Shown here: in pieces, positions 41,520 to 50,967 of the stretch
How the letters are laid out: each line of letters opens with the position of its first letter
Position numbering within the stretch: position 1 is the first letter of the stretch
Assembly: GCA_046331625.1 (NCBI GenBank)
Contig: JAXLQL010000003.1
Span: 372,001 to 436,000 of the forward strand
Origin: JAXLQL01 sp046331625
GTDB lineage: Bacteria; Acidobacteriota; Terriglobia; Bryobacterales; Bryobacteraceae
Length of the DNA stretch: 64,000 nt
Direction: 5' to 3'
Translations under genes and position numbers: made by a program
The notes under the pieces: generated by a model
Seen by the model: only the letters and a program-made list of their open reading frames with translations
What the model was told of the DNA's origin: nothing
The model's database searches: none

Positions 41520-42451
41520 TCGTCGTACCCGATGACTTTCCCGTGGTGCTCGGTTCGAGCGCGGCCTATCAGGGATTTCGCACACGCCATGACGTGAAGT
41601 ACTTCGATACTCTGCCCGGCTCCGAGGCCGCTCTTCTCGAGCGGATCGGGGGCGCGCCCATCGTGATCAATGTTCGCTCTTCCACGCGATTTCCCGCGAG
41701 CGTGTTCGCGGCTTGTCCGGCGATGAAGCAGCTCTCGATCTGGGGCACCGGCACGGACAATGTGGATCTCGAAGCCGCGCGCCGCCACGGCGTGTGCGTC
41801 ACCAACACTCCCGGCGTTGCGGCATTCTCGATCGCCGAACATTGCCTGGCGATGATGTTGCTACTGGCGCGCAAGATTCCGCAACTCGACGGATCGGTCC
41901 GGGCGGGCCAGTGGCAGAAAGGGCAGATGCTGCAGATGGCGGGCAAGACGCTCGGTATCATCGGGCTCGGCGCCATCGGCAGCCAGTTCGGTCGGCTCGG
42001 CGCGGCTATCGGCATGCGTGTTATCGCCTGGACCATGAACCCCGGCCCCGATCGCGGCTTCGAACAAGTTCCGCTGGAAATGTTGTTGCGCGATAGCGAC
42101 GTGGTGAGTCTCCACCTGCGCCTTTCGGAGAAGACCAACAAGCTGATCGGCGCGCCCCAACTGGCTCTGATGAAGCCCTCGGCGATCTTCATCAACACCG
42201 CTCGCGGAGCCATCGTTGACGAAGCCGCCTTGGTGGACGCGCTGGCCGCGCGGCGCATCGCCGCCGCCGGACTCGATGTCTTCGAAGTGGAACCCTTGCC
42301 CCCTGGGCACGCCTTGACGCAGTTGGACAATGTCGTGCTCACACCGCATTGTTCGGGTGTCACGCCGGAAACGCTCGAAGCGGGTCTGGCGATGTCGCTC
42401 GACAATGTGGAGGCGTTTCTCAGAGGGGCGCCCGAGCACGTCGTTGTTTGA
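41516..42451 (+). CDS. D-isomer-specific 2-hydroxyacid dehydrogenase (second of a pair)
   Basis: This 311-residue enzyme has the Rossmann block GIIGLGAIGSQFGRLG, the catalytic arginine in FINTARGAIVDEAAL, the Glu in VFEVEPLPPGHALTQ and the His in LTPHCSGVT. It is directly coupled to the preceding paralogue by an ATGA overlap. Its last 46 codons are nearly repeated immediately downstream as a fragment. Substrate unknown. Confidence 0.88.
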   Translation: MIVVPDDFPVVLGSSAAYQGFRTRHDVKYFDTLPGSEAALLERIGGAPIVINVRSSTRFPASVFAACPAMKQLSIWGTGTDNVDLEAARRHGVCVTNTPGVAAFSIAEHCLAMMLLLARKIPQLDGSVRAGQWQKGQMLQMAGKTLGIIGLGAIGSQFGRLGAAIGMRVIAWTMNPGPDRGFEQVPLEMLLRDSDVVSLHLRLSEKTNKLIGAPQLALMKPSAIFINTARGAIVDEAALVDALAARRIAAAGLDVFEVEPLPPGHALTQLDNVVLTPHCSGVTPETLEAGLAMSLDNVEAFLRGAPEHVVV

Positions 42452-42469
42452 CGGCGCACGCCCGAGACC

Positions 42470-42607
42470 GTTACGAAGTTGGAGAATGTCGTGCTTACAT
42501 CGCATTGTTCGGGTGTCACGCCGGAAACGCTCGAAGCGGGCTTGGCGATGTCACTCGACAATGTGGAGGCGTTTCTCAAAGGCGCACCCGAGCATGTAGT
42601 GGTGTGA
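42470..42607 (+). pseudogene. orphan copy of the dehydrogenase C-terminus
   Basis: This 46-codon fragment, ending in TGA at 42605-42607, encodes a peptide differing from the last 46 codons of the preceding gene at only six residues (for example LTQLDN versus VTKLEN, TPHC versus TSHC, FLRGA versus FLKGA), while several other bases differ silently. It has no start codon and no N-terminal part. Such mostly silent or mild differences suggest it is the leftover of a once complete paralogous gene, deleted internally, rather than a fresh duplication. Confidence 0.8.
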
Positions 42608-42631
42608 CGGCCTGCGCGAGATCGCGGATCA

Positions 42632-45223
42632 ATGGGTGAAACGGCGCATTCGTGGCATTCGCTCGAACCGGAGACGGTAGAGCGCGAACTCGCAACGGCC
42701 GTTCACGCGGGACTCACTGACGCCGAGGCTGCAGCGCGCCTGCTCCGTTTCGGCGCCAATGAACTCGTCGAGCGCGGAGCGCGCAGCCCGTGGGCCATCC
42801 TTTGGGAGCAGGTCACGGCTCTGATGATGGTGATCCTCATCATTGCGGCGGGCGTATCGGCGGCGTTGGGTGACTTCAAAGACACGGTCGCCATCGGAGC
42901 CATCGTCGTCTTGAACGCTCTGCTGGGCTTCACTCAGGAGTACCGTGCGGAGAAGGCGATGGCGGCGCTCAAACGGCTCGCCGCGCCGGTCGTGAAAGTG
43001 CGCCGGGGCGGCATCGTTCGCGAAATCGCCTCGCGAGATCTCGTTCCTGGCGACATCGTACTGCTCGAAGCCGGCAATGCGATTTCAGCCGACTGCCGTT
43101 TGGTGGAACTCGCCGGGCTCCGTACGCACGAAGCTGCGTTGACCGGTGAATCCGAGCCCGTGGAAAAGAACCCGGCTGCGATGACTCGCACCGATACCGC
43201 CCTCGGTGACCGCGTCAACATGGCCTACATGGGCACGTTCGCGACAGCAGGCCGCGGCGTTGGAATCGTCACCGCCACCGGGATGTGTACGGAACTCGGC
43301 CGTATCGCGAGCCTGCTCGAGGAGGTGGAGCCTGAAGCGACGCCACTGCAACGGCGCTTGGATCATCTCGGCAAGTGGCTCGCACTGGTCGCGCTCGGTC
43401 TGGTGGCAGTCATCTTCGCGCTCGGGCTGCTGCGCGGCGAAGATCTCAAACTGCTATTCCTCACGGCGGTGAGCATCGGCGTGGCTGCGGTGCCGGAAGG
43501 GCTTCCCGCCGTGGTCACCATTGCGCTGTCACTCGGAGCGCAGCGCATGCTCGCGCGGCGTGTGCTGATTCGCAAGCTCCCCGCTGTGGAGACGCTCGGT
43601 TCGGTGACGGTGATCTGCTCGGACAAGACCGGCACGCTCACCGAGAACCGAATGACCGCCGTCGTGTTGCAACTTCCCGATCGCATGCACGATCTCAGGT
43701 CCGGACAGCCACCGCTCGATCCGGCGCTTCGGCTCCTGCTCACCGGCGCGTGCCTGTGCAATGACGCTTCGGTCCAGAAGGACCAACACATCGGCGACCC
43801 CACCGAGACCGCCCTTACCGAGGTGGCTCAGCGCTTCGGTTTGCTCAAGCCGGATCTCGAGCGACTGCAGCCCCGCATCGCCGAGTTGCCGTTCACTTCG
43901 GAACGCAAGCGGATGACGACGGTGCATCGCGAGCCAGGGGGCGGTGTCGTGGCGTTTACGAAGGGCGCCGTGGACGCGCTCCTCGACATCTGCCCCCAAC
44001 TCGACGCCGAGACGCGCCACCGCGTCGCCACACAGAACGAGGAACTCGCCCGTGGCGGCATTCGCGTACTGGGCGTGGCCTTCCGCGAGTTCGAAACGGC
44101 TCCTTCCCTGGATGACCTCGAGCGCGACCTCGCCTTCATCGGCATGATCGGAATCGCCGACCCGCCGCGCGCCGAAGCCGTGCCTGCTGTGGAGCGTTCC
44201 AAAACCGCCGGCATCCGGCCCGTGATGATCACCGGCGACCATCCGCTTACCGCACTCGCGATCGCGCGGCAGCTCGGCATCGCGAATGAGCCCGCATCCG
44301 TCACCGGCCCAGAGCTCGACCAGATCACCTTGAGCGAGCTCGAATCGCGCGCCGAATCCGTGCCGGTCTATGCGCGCGTCTCGCCCGAGCACAAGCTGAA
44401 GATCGTCGAGAGCCTCCAACGTCGCGGCCACATCGTGGCGATGACCGGCGACGGAGTCAACGATGCGCCGGCGCTCAAGAAGGCCGACATCGGAGTCGCC
44501 ATGGGGTTGTCCGGCACGGACGTCGCCAAAGAAGCGGCGGACATGGTCCTTGTAGATGATAACTTCGCTTCCATCGTGGCGGCCGTGGAAGAGGGCCGCA
44601 CCATCTACGACAACGTTCGCAAGTTCATCCGCTACATTCTCGCAACGAACTCGGGCGAGATCTGGTTGATGCTCGCCGCGCCCTTCCTCGGCATGCCTCT
44701 GCCGCTGTTGCCGCTGCAGATCTTATGGATGAATCTGGTGACAGACGGGCTTCCCGCGCTGGCTCTCGGCGTGGAGCCGCCCGAGCGCGACACCATGCGG
44801 CGCCCGCCCTATCCTCCGAACGAAAGCATCTTCGCGCGCGGACTTGGGCTCCATGTGCTTTGGGTTGGCCTGCTCATGGCTGCTCTCTCGCTGGGCGCCG
44901 GCTATTGGTTCTGGCACGCGAACGATCCCGCATGGCGCACCATCATCTTCACTACGCTCACGCTGTCGCAGATCGGTCACGCACTTGCGATCCGCAGCGA
45001 GCGCGAGTCGCTACTCTCTATCGGACTGCTGTCAAATCCCGCGTTGCTCGGAGCCGCGAGCCTGACCGTGGTCCTGCAGGTGGCTCTCATATACGTTCCA
45101 TTTTTGAGCACGTTCTTTCAGACGCATCCTCTGTCGGTGGCGGAACTCGCTTTCGCCCTGGCTTTGAGCAGTGTCGTGTTCTGGGCGGTGGAGCTCGAAA
45201 AGTGGGTGCGCCGAGTTCGATAA
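42632..45223 (+). CDS. P-type cation-transporting ATPase, Ca2+ (P2A) type
   Basis: This 863-residue pump has the N-terminal cation-ATPase domain (ATAVHAGLTDAEAAARLLRFG), the actuator motif LTGESEP, the ion-binding helix VAAVPEGLPAVVTIALSLG with the PEGL sequence typical of SERCA-like pumps, the phosphorylation site CSDKTGTLTE with Asp331, the nucleotide domain FTSERKRMTTVH and KGAVDALL, and the hinge MTGDGVNDAPALKKADIGV. About ten transmembrane helices are expected, with LWMNLVTDGLPALALG among the last. It would export Ca2+ or a similar ion. It follows the dehydrogenase remnant. Confidence 0.93.
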   Translation: MGETAHSWHSLEPETVERELATAVHAGLTDAEAAARLLRFGANELVERGARSPWAILWEQVTALMMVILIIAAGVSAALGDFKDTVAIGAIVVLNALLGFTQEYRAEKAMAALKRLAAPVVKVRRGGIVREIASRDLVPGDIVLLEAGNAISADCRLVELAGLRTHEAALTGESEPVEKNPAAMTRTDTALGDRVNMAYMGTFATAGRGVGIVTATGMCTELGRIASLLEEVEPEATPLQRRLDHLGKWLALVALGLVAVIFALGLLRGEDLKLLFLTAVSIGVAAVPEGLPAVVTIALSLGAQRMLARRVLIRKLPAVETLGSVTVICSDKTGTLTENRMTAVVLQLPDRMHDLRSGQPPLDPALRLLLTGACLCNDASVQKDQHIGDPTETALTEVAQRFGLLKPDLERLQPRIAELPFTSERKRMTTVHREPGGGVVAFTKGAVDALLDICPQLDAETRHRVATQNEELARGGIRVLGVAFREFETAPSLDDLERDLAFIGMIGIADPPRAEAVPAVERSKTAGIRPVMITGDHPLTALAIARQLGIANEPASVTGPELDQITLSELESRAESVPVYARVSPEHKLKIVESLQRRGHIVAMTGDGVNDAPALKKADIGVAMGLSGTDVAKEAADMVLVDDNFASIVAAVEEGRTIYDNVRKFIRYILATNSGEIWLMLAAPFLGMPLPLLPLQILWMNLVTDGLPALALGVEPPERDTMRRPPYPPNESIFARGLGLHVLWVGLLMAALSLGAGYWFWHANDPAWRTIIFTTLTLSQIGHALAIRSERESLLSIGLLSNPALLGAASLTVVLQVALIYVPFLSTFFQTHPLSVAELAFALALSSVVFWAVELEKWVRRVR

Positions 45224-45232
45224 ACTCTGCCC

Positions 45233-47206
45233 ATGGGCCTGATGAAACATGCCGTACTCGCAGCCGGCTTTGCCGCGTTCGCCGCAGCGCAAAATGATCC
45301 AGGGCAGCAACTCTACACCGCGCACTGCGTGGTGTGTCACGGCGCAACCGCCGAAGGAGGCTCCGGCCCGGACCTCACCTCGGTAGCGTGGCACGCTTCG
45401 GTGACGGATGACCAAATCGACCGCGCAATTCGAGACGGTAAGCGCGGCACCGCGATGCCCGCGTTCGGCGACAAGCTGGATGCCACCGCGAGCCTGTCCG
45501 TCGTCAAGCACCTGCGCAAGCTTTCGGCTACGGCCATGCAACCCACCACCACGGTACGCGCTCCTGAAATCAACGTTGCATCTTCCCGGCTGGTAGACGT
45601 CGAACGTTCACCTGACGAGTGGCTGATGTATGGCCGCGACTACGGCAATCGCCGCTTCTCTCCGCATGAGGAAATTCACGTGGGCAACGTGAAGAACCTC
45701 GTCCCGATGTGGAGCTTTCAAACCGGAGTCCCCGATGGACTGCAAGCCACGCCGCTCTTCGTCAACGGCGTGCTGTATCTCGCCACGGCGTGGAATCACG
45801 TCTTCGCGATCGATGCTCGCACGGGCGCGGAGATCTGGCACTATCGGCGACGACTGCCCGAGAAGATGAAGTATTGTTGCGGTCCGGTGAATCGCGGCGT
45901 CGCCGTCGCGAACGGACTGCTCTACCTCGGAACGCTCGACGCGCACATGGTGGCTCTCAACGCGCGCGACGGCCGCGTGGTGTGGGATGTCGAAGTAGGC
46001 AAGGTGGAAGACAACTTCAGCATCACATCACCGCCGCTGATCGCAGGCAACAAAGTGATCACGGGAATCGCGGGCGGCGACTTCGCTTCGCGCGGATTCA
46101 TCGCGGCGTACGATGCTGCTTCCGGCCGGCAGATTTGGCGCTTCCACACGATCCCCGAGCCGGGCCCCGAGTCGCGCGACACCTGGAGCGACGCCTGGAA
46201 GACGGGCGGTGCGGCCACGTGGATGAACGGCTCGTTCGATCCCGAGTTGAATCTCGTCTATTGGGGTACCGGCAATCCGTTCCCGGTGATGGATGGCGGC
46301 GCGCGCAAGGGCGACAATCTTTACAGCGATTCGGTCGTAGTGGTGAACGCGGATACGGGCAAGCTCGCCTGGTATTACCAATACACGCCGAACGACGTTT
46401 GGGACTACGACGGAGTGAATGAACTCGTCTTCATCGACGATCTCGATTTCCGCGGACGCAAAGTGAAGGCCGTGGTTCACGCCGATCGCAACGGGCACTT
46501 CTATGCGCTTGATCGCAAGACCGGCGAGTTCCTCTATGCCAAAGCGTTCGTGCGCGCCGATTGGCTCACGGGGTTTGACGACAAGGGTCACCCGATGGTT
46601 CGACCGAGCGCGATCGCGTCATATGAAGGCACGCAGGTCTGCCCCGGTGCGGCGGGCGGCAAAGAGTGGAACGCGATGTCGTATAGTCCACTGACGCGGC
46701 TCGTGTACGTGCCGGTGATCGAGAACTGCGCCGTGTTTTCGAACTACGGCGTGGAGGCGAAGAAGAAGGGGCTCGCGCCGGGTCCGAGCGGATTCCGCTA
46801 CCTGCCCGGAAAAGCCTACGGCAAGCTGAAGGCGATCCGCGTGGATACGGGCGAGTCCGCGTGGGAAGTGCCGTTCCGAACTCCCGCGGGCGCGGGAACG
46901 CTCGTGACTGCGGGCGGATTGGTCTTCTCGGGCGAGGCGGAAGGAAGCTTCGTCGCCTACGACGCGAAGTCAGGCGAGCGGTTGTGGTCGTATCAAACGG
47001 GCTCGGGAATCCGCGCCGCGCCGATCTCGTATCGGCTCGACGGAAAACAATACATCGCCATCGCGTCAGGGCTGAGCGGCGCCATCGGCGGATACACAGG
47101 CGCGGGTGCGCCGTGGATGAAAAACTATCGTTCCGGTGGAACGCTCTACGTGTTCCGGTTGTTCGAAGCAGGTGCCTCGTCGGATTTCCACGGTGGCGCG
47201 CGCTGA
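45233..47206 (+). CDS. cytochrome-c-fused PQQ-dependent alcohol dehydrogenase, lanthanide type
   Basis: This 657-residue exported quinohaemoprotein has a signal peptide (MKHAVLAAGFAAFAAA from the alternative ATG at 45242), an N-terminal haem c domain with CVVCH at 32-36, unlike the C-terminal haem of most quinohaemoprotein alcohol dehydrogenases, and an eight-bladed PQQ propeller. The vicinal disulfide Cys215-Cys216 is in KYCCGPVNRG. The active site has WDYDGVNE with Asp391 catalytic and Asp393 two residues on, the lanthanide-type marker. It would oxidise alcohols in the periplasm and pass electrons through its own haem. It starts 9 bases after the P-type ATPase gene. Confidence 0.9.
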   Translation: MGLMKHAVLAAGFAAFAAAQNDPGQQLYTAHCVVCHGATAEGGSGPDLTSVAWHASVTDDQIDRAIRDGKRGTAMPAFGDKLDATASLSVVKHLRKLSATAMQPTTTVRAPEINVASSRLVDVERSPDEWLMYGRDYGNRRFSPHEEIHVGNVKNLVPMWSFQTGVPDGLQATPLFVNGVLYLATAWNHVFAIDARTGAEIWHYRRRLPEKMKYCCGPVNRGVAVANGLLYLGTLDAHMVALNARDGRVVWDVEVGKVEDNFSITSPPLIAGNKVITGIAGGDFASRGFIAAYDAASGRQIWRFHTIPEPGPESRDTWSDAWKTGGAATWMNGSFDPELNLVYWGTGNPFPVMDGGARKGDNLYSDSVVVVNADTGKLAWYYQYTPNDVWDYDGVNELVFIDDLDFRGRKVKAVVHADRNGHFYALDRKTGEFLYAKAFVRADWLTGFDDKGHPMVRPSAIASYEGTQVCPGAAGGKEWNAMSYSPLTRLVYVPVIENCAVFSNYGVEAKKKGLAPGPSGFRYLPGKAYGKLKAIRVDTGESAWEVPFRTPAGAGTLVTAGGLVFSGEAEGSFVAYDAKSGERLWSYQTGSGIRAAPISYRLDGKQYIAIASGLSGAIGGYTGAGAPWMKNYRSGGTLYVFRLFEAGASSDFHGGAR

Positions 47207-47314
47207 CGAGTGTCCCTTTTCTCTCTCGTGTTCCGCTAACATCGTTAAGACCCGCCGAGGTTCCCACTCTCGCCGCCCGCTAGGGCGCGTGTATGCCGTT
47301 CCAAGGAGCCTGCC

Positions 47315-48442
47315 ATGCCCCAACATTTCATTTTCGGAGAGACAATCGTCTCGCGTGAGGAACTGATTGCCCGCACTTCGAAACGCACCGAGACTACGGA
47401 GCGCTTCACGAGGGCGTTGCACGCAAACGACTCTCGCACCGACATCACGATCCCGTTCTCCGGTGGTCACGTTTCGCCAGCGGCAGTGCTCGCCGCCGCT
47501 CCCACAGCGGGAGCCTTTTCTCCCATCGGCACCGGGCTTCCAGCACTGGTCATGATCCGCCACGTCTATACCGGACGCTTCCCGAAGAGCGTATTCGGCG
47601 GAGGCCGGAAAGAAATGCTGCTCACATCCGCGGTGAAGGACATGGTCACTTTCAACGCAGCTCCGCGCGCCTTGAACGTTTTGAAGAAACGAGTGCCCGC
47701 CAAGTCGAACATGATGGGGCCGAGCGCCACGGAAGAAGGGACGGCAGTGGTGTTCTACTCACCCGCTGTGACCTCTCCATCGACATCCATCGCATTCGAT
47801 ATCTTCTTCAACGATTTCAACAATGAGTTGGTGGGAAAGGTCGGCGACGCTTTCTCGTCCGCCGCGGGACTTCCCATCTTCGGCCCGTATTCGGGCGTCC
47901 TGCTGGCCGCGGGCCTGGCGATCAAACTGGGCGGAAACCTGGCTGATTCGCTCGTGGATGGAGGACCCGAACAGACCTTCTCCGACAACCTCGACTTCGA
48001 AATTCCTGGGGTGGAAGTGCCACTGGCCGGCTACCGCATCCTCTGCTCGCAAGATCTCAATCTGACAGACTTCGATTTCAAGATCGGCAAAGGACTGGTC
48101 GACAAAGCGACCGGCACTGTCTACGACGGCGACGAACCCTATCTCGTCTACCTGGTAGACGGCAAGAAGAACGAGGCTTTCGCAAAGTTCACGCCGACGG
48201 CTGTCGCGGCTTCCGTCTTGAGCCGCTTCTACAACCAGAAGGGCGGCACCGAGGTCGCCATCGATACTGTCGTGGACGGCCTCCGGCTGGTGAACGACAT
48301 GAAGTTTCGCGGCCAAGCCGAGGACCTGCAAAAGAAGATCGACGCGCTACCTGCGGATGACCCCGAGCGCGAAGCCCTTACCAAGAAGCGGAAGGCGCTC
48401 ATCGCCAACATCGTGGAAGACGTGCTGAAGCCGAAGGCGTAA
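47315..48442 (+). CDS. orphan protein of unknown function
   Basis: I do not recognise this 375-residue protein. It has no signal peptide. Its first 150 residues are mixed with LLTSAVKDMVTFNAA and TAVVFYSPAVTSPST; one strongly hydrophobic helix is near 190-215 (PIFGPYSGVLLAAGLAIKLG); the following part is beta-rich (LDFEIPGVEVPLAGYRILC, EPYLVYLVDGKKNEAF); the last 50 residues are charged and helical (GQAEDLQKKIDALPADDPE). It has a good AAGGAG site at 47303 and is transcribed alone, convergent with the glycosidase-like gene 5 bases away. The single amphipathic or membrane helix within beta-rich domains may hint at a pore- or membrane-active protein, only a guess. Confidence 0.6.
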   Translation: MPQHFIFGETIVSREELIARTSKRTETTERFTRALHANDSRTDITIPFSGGHVSPAAVLAAAPTAGAFSPIGTGLPALVMIRHVYTGRFPKSVFGGGRKEMLLTSAVKDMVTFNAAPRALNVLKKRVPAKSNMMGPSATEEGTAVVFYSPAVTSPSTSIAFDIFFNDFNNELVGKVGDAFSSAAGLPIFGPYSGVLLAAGLAIKLGGNLADSLVDGGPEQTFSDNLDFEIPGVEVPLAGYRILCSQDLNLTDFDFKIGKGLVDKATGTVYDGDEPYLVYLVDGKKNEAFAKFTPTAVAASVLSRFYNQKGGTEVAIDTVVDGLRLVNDMKFRGQAEDLQKKIDALPADDPEREALTKKRKALIANIVEDVLKPKA

Positions 48443-48447
48443 CGCGC

Positions 48448-50967
48448 CTACCGGCGCAGTTCCGCGATCACCTGGCGGCAGTTGATCACCTTCTCGGCGA
48501 GATCGAGCGGACGATAGTAGTAGTGATTCGATGCCTCGTATCCGATCGTCGACACCGCTCGCGCGATCGGATACAGGCGCTGCGCAAGTTCGATCTCGGC
48601 CTCGGCCAGCTCAACCATGCGCGCCTTGTTGCCGGCATCGCGCATGCGATAGAACTCGATCTGATTGGCCGCGCTCTGAAAATGAATCTGGCACGCCTCG
48701 GCGATCATCAGGTCCGTGCGCGCGTTCTCGCGCTTTACCGGCGACGCCAGCTTCGCCGCTTGCCGGAAGCGCGGCAACCCAGCGGACCACTTCCCTGCCA
48801 GCGCCTGCAACTGCTTCTGCGCCACCTCGGGCGGATAGGCTCCGCACCAGGCCTTGTATGCATCGTGCGGAAACAGGATCATTCCCGGCGATGCGCCGGT
48901 CGGTTGCAGCCGCAACAGATTCGCCGGACCATGTTGCGTCGGCAGAATGTACACGTGCACGCCGTAGGGAAACTCGCGGAACGCCTCACTAAACGTGCTC
49001 CACGCCTGAATCGCATCGGCCGCTGCCGCGCTCCCATATCGCCGGCGCGCCACGCGTTCGAGAATCTCCCCGCGCGGCGGCAGCGGATCGCCGTACATCA
49101 TCGCCGCGGCTTCCAGGTTCGGTGACGCGTAGCCGCCGCAGGTCCACGAAGGCATCAGTCCGGAGATGCCAGCCTTGCGGAGGCCCTCGAGATGCTCGAG
49201 CACCAGTTGCGGAACTGGGATGAACGGTACCGCTGAAATCTCCCACGTGTTGTTCAACTGGACCTTTGCGAGCGACCCAACACCCGCCTCGCGCGCCACC
49301 TTCCAATTCCGGGTCGCCCGCGGACCGGGCCCAGGCACCGACATCGAATACTCGCCGACCTTCGTCTTGACGCCGCCGCGTTCCACCGGCTGGCTCCATT
49401 CGCTGATGCTGACAATTCGGCTGTCTTTTGCGAGCAGCGGGATTAGCTTGTCGGCCATATCATCGGGCCAGCCCCAGTCATAGTGGATCAACTCCGCAGT
49501 CTTGCTCCCCTGGCGAATCCCGTCGTGCATTGCCTGGAACAGTTCCGCCAACACCTCGTAGCTCGGGCGGCGCGAGCATCGAGGGCAGCCTTCCGCTGTA
49601 GGCACTTCCTTGCGCCACGCACCTCCATGCGAGAAGCAGTTGGTGTGATTCTCCGACATCGAGATAGTGAAGACTCCGCCCAGCTCGGGCACTGCGCCGA
49701 ACACGTGCGCGAGACTTGCGGTGATCCACTGCCGAACCTCGGGCGCGCTGGTGCACATCGCGAACAACTCGCGATACGGCGTGCCGCGCATGGCCTCGCG
49801 TTTCGCGAAGAACTCGGCTGACATCGAGCGCGGTTCGTTCAGGTAAAGATAGATCTTGACCCCGAATCGCGACGCGCGCTCCACCAGCGCTTTCAGATTG
49901 CGAAGCCGGATCTCGCTACCAGCGCCGAATTCAGGGAACGTGGGCGAGGGCGCCATCGAATTGAGAACGGCCTGCATCCACACGCCGTTGATCCCGCCGC
50001 GCGCGAGCTTCTCGAGATACCCATCGGGAAACGGATCAGCTTCGGGCTCGAGCAGCGGATCTCCGTAGAGCGCGAAGTACGAATAGAGATACCGCGGATT
50101 CCACACCGCTCGCCGCTCGGTGACGCCGATGCGCAGGAACGGACCCTCGCGCTCGTCCATGCGATCCTGCAGCTCATACACAGCCTGCGCGATTCCGGCT
50201 GGATCATGCGCTTCAATCTCGATCGAATCCGCCGCAACTCGGATGCGCCAACCTTCGCTCGTGCCATCGGTGGAAATTCGCGCCCGAATCGGCTTCCCGC
50301 CCGTACGGCTCGCCCCCATGGCCTCGCGCAAGTAGCGCTCCAGCCGCTTCATCGCATCCGTAGATCCTTCCACCTTCCAGCCCGCCGAAAGATCCACTTC
50401 ACCGGAACGGACGCGCGCATCGGCACTCCGCCGGCGCGGATACGCCGTGCTCGACAGCTCTTGGATGAAGTGCATCGCCGGTTGCGAAGCAGGCGCCGCC
50501 AGCCGAACCATCGCTGCGATCTCGGCCGCGCGCGTACGCTCCTCCGCACTCGGCGCACGATAGACCAACGCCTCACACCGCGGCTTCGCGTTGCCCAGCT
50601 TGTGATCGAGAAAATCGTCTTCCTTCAGCGTGAAGTCGTACTTGGCGCGATCCCATCCAAGAAGGTCGATCAACTGCTCTTCCGGAAGCAAGTGCCAATT
50701 CTGCCGGATGACCGTGACGTAGATCCGCTTCAAATCCGGAGGCTCGGGTACATTCGCGAGTCCCATCTGCCGCCCGAGCGCAATGATGTTCGCCGCGCTG
50801 GTCCGCAGCAGCGCCGCCATGCGCGTCACGCCCACCAGTTCCCAATTGCGCCATACGAACTGGTAGAGGCGGCTCGGAAAATGCGGCTCGGCGATCGCGT
50901 TCGTTGGGGGCAGTGCGCCCCACAACGCGGAGCCCGCGCCCAGCGAGAGAAGTTCGCGCCGTGTCAT
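48448..50967 (-). CDS. secreted GH20-like glycosidase-type protein
   Basis: This 839-residue protein has a Tat signal (MTRRELLSLGAGSALWGALPP). Residues 175-280 resemble the zincin-like second domain of family 20 hexosaminidases and alpha-glucuronidases (EGWRIRVAADSIEIEAHDPAGIAQAVY). The following ~400 residues look like a TIM barrel (NGVWMQAVLNSMAPS, GVKIYLYLNEPRS, ELIHYDWGWPDD). Catalytic acids could not be placed. The C-terminal part is helical. The ATG at 50967 overlaps the stop of the NHL-protein gene (ATGA), supporting that start. Substrate unknown; probably a plant or fungal glycan. Confidence 0.65.
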   Translation of the reverse strand: MTRRELLSLGAGSALWGALPPTNAIAEPHFPSRLYQFVWRNWELVGVTRMAALLRTSAANIIALGRQMGLANVPEPPDLKRIYVTVIRQNWHLLPEEQLIDLLGWDRAKYDFTLKEDDFLDHKLGNAKPRCEALVYRAPSAEERTRAAEIAAMVRLAAPASQPAMHFIQELSSTAYPRRRSADARVRSGEVDLSAGWKVEGSTDAMKRLERYLREAMGASRTGGKPIRARISTDGTSEGWRIRVAADSIEIEAHDPAGIAQAVYELQDRMDEREGPFLRIGVTERRAVWNPRYLYSYFALYGDPLLEPEADPFPDGYLEKLARGGINGVWMQAVLNSMAPSPTFPEFGAGSEIRLRNLKALVERASRFGVKIYLYLNEPRSMSAEFFAKREAMRGTPYRELFAMCTSAPEVRQWITASLAHVFGAVPELGGVFTISMSENHTNCFSHGGAWRKEVPTAEGCPRCSRRPSYEVLAELFQAMHDGIRQGSKTAELIHYDWGWPDDMADKLIPLLAKDSRIVSISEWSQPVERGGVKTKVGEYSMSVPGPGPRATRNWKVAREAGVGSLAKVQLNNTWEISAVPFIPVPQLVLEHLEGLRKAGISGLMPSWTCGGYASPNLEAAAMMYGDPLPPRGEILERVARRRYGSAAAADAIQAWSTFSEAFREFPYGVHVYILPTQHGPANLLRLQPTGASPGMILFPHDAYKAWCGAYPPEVAQKQLQALAGKWSAGLPRFRQAAKLASPVKRENARTDLMIAEACQIHFQSAANQIEFYRMRDAGNKARMVELAEAEIELAQRLYPIARAVSTIGYEASNHYYYRPLDLAEKVINCRQVIAELRR

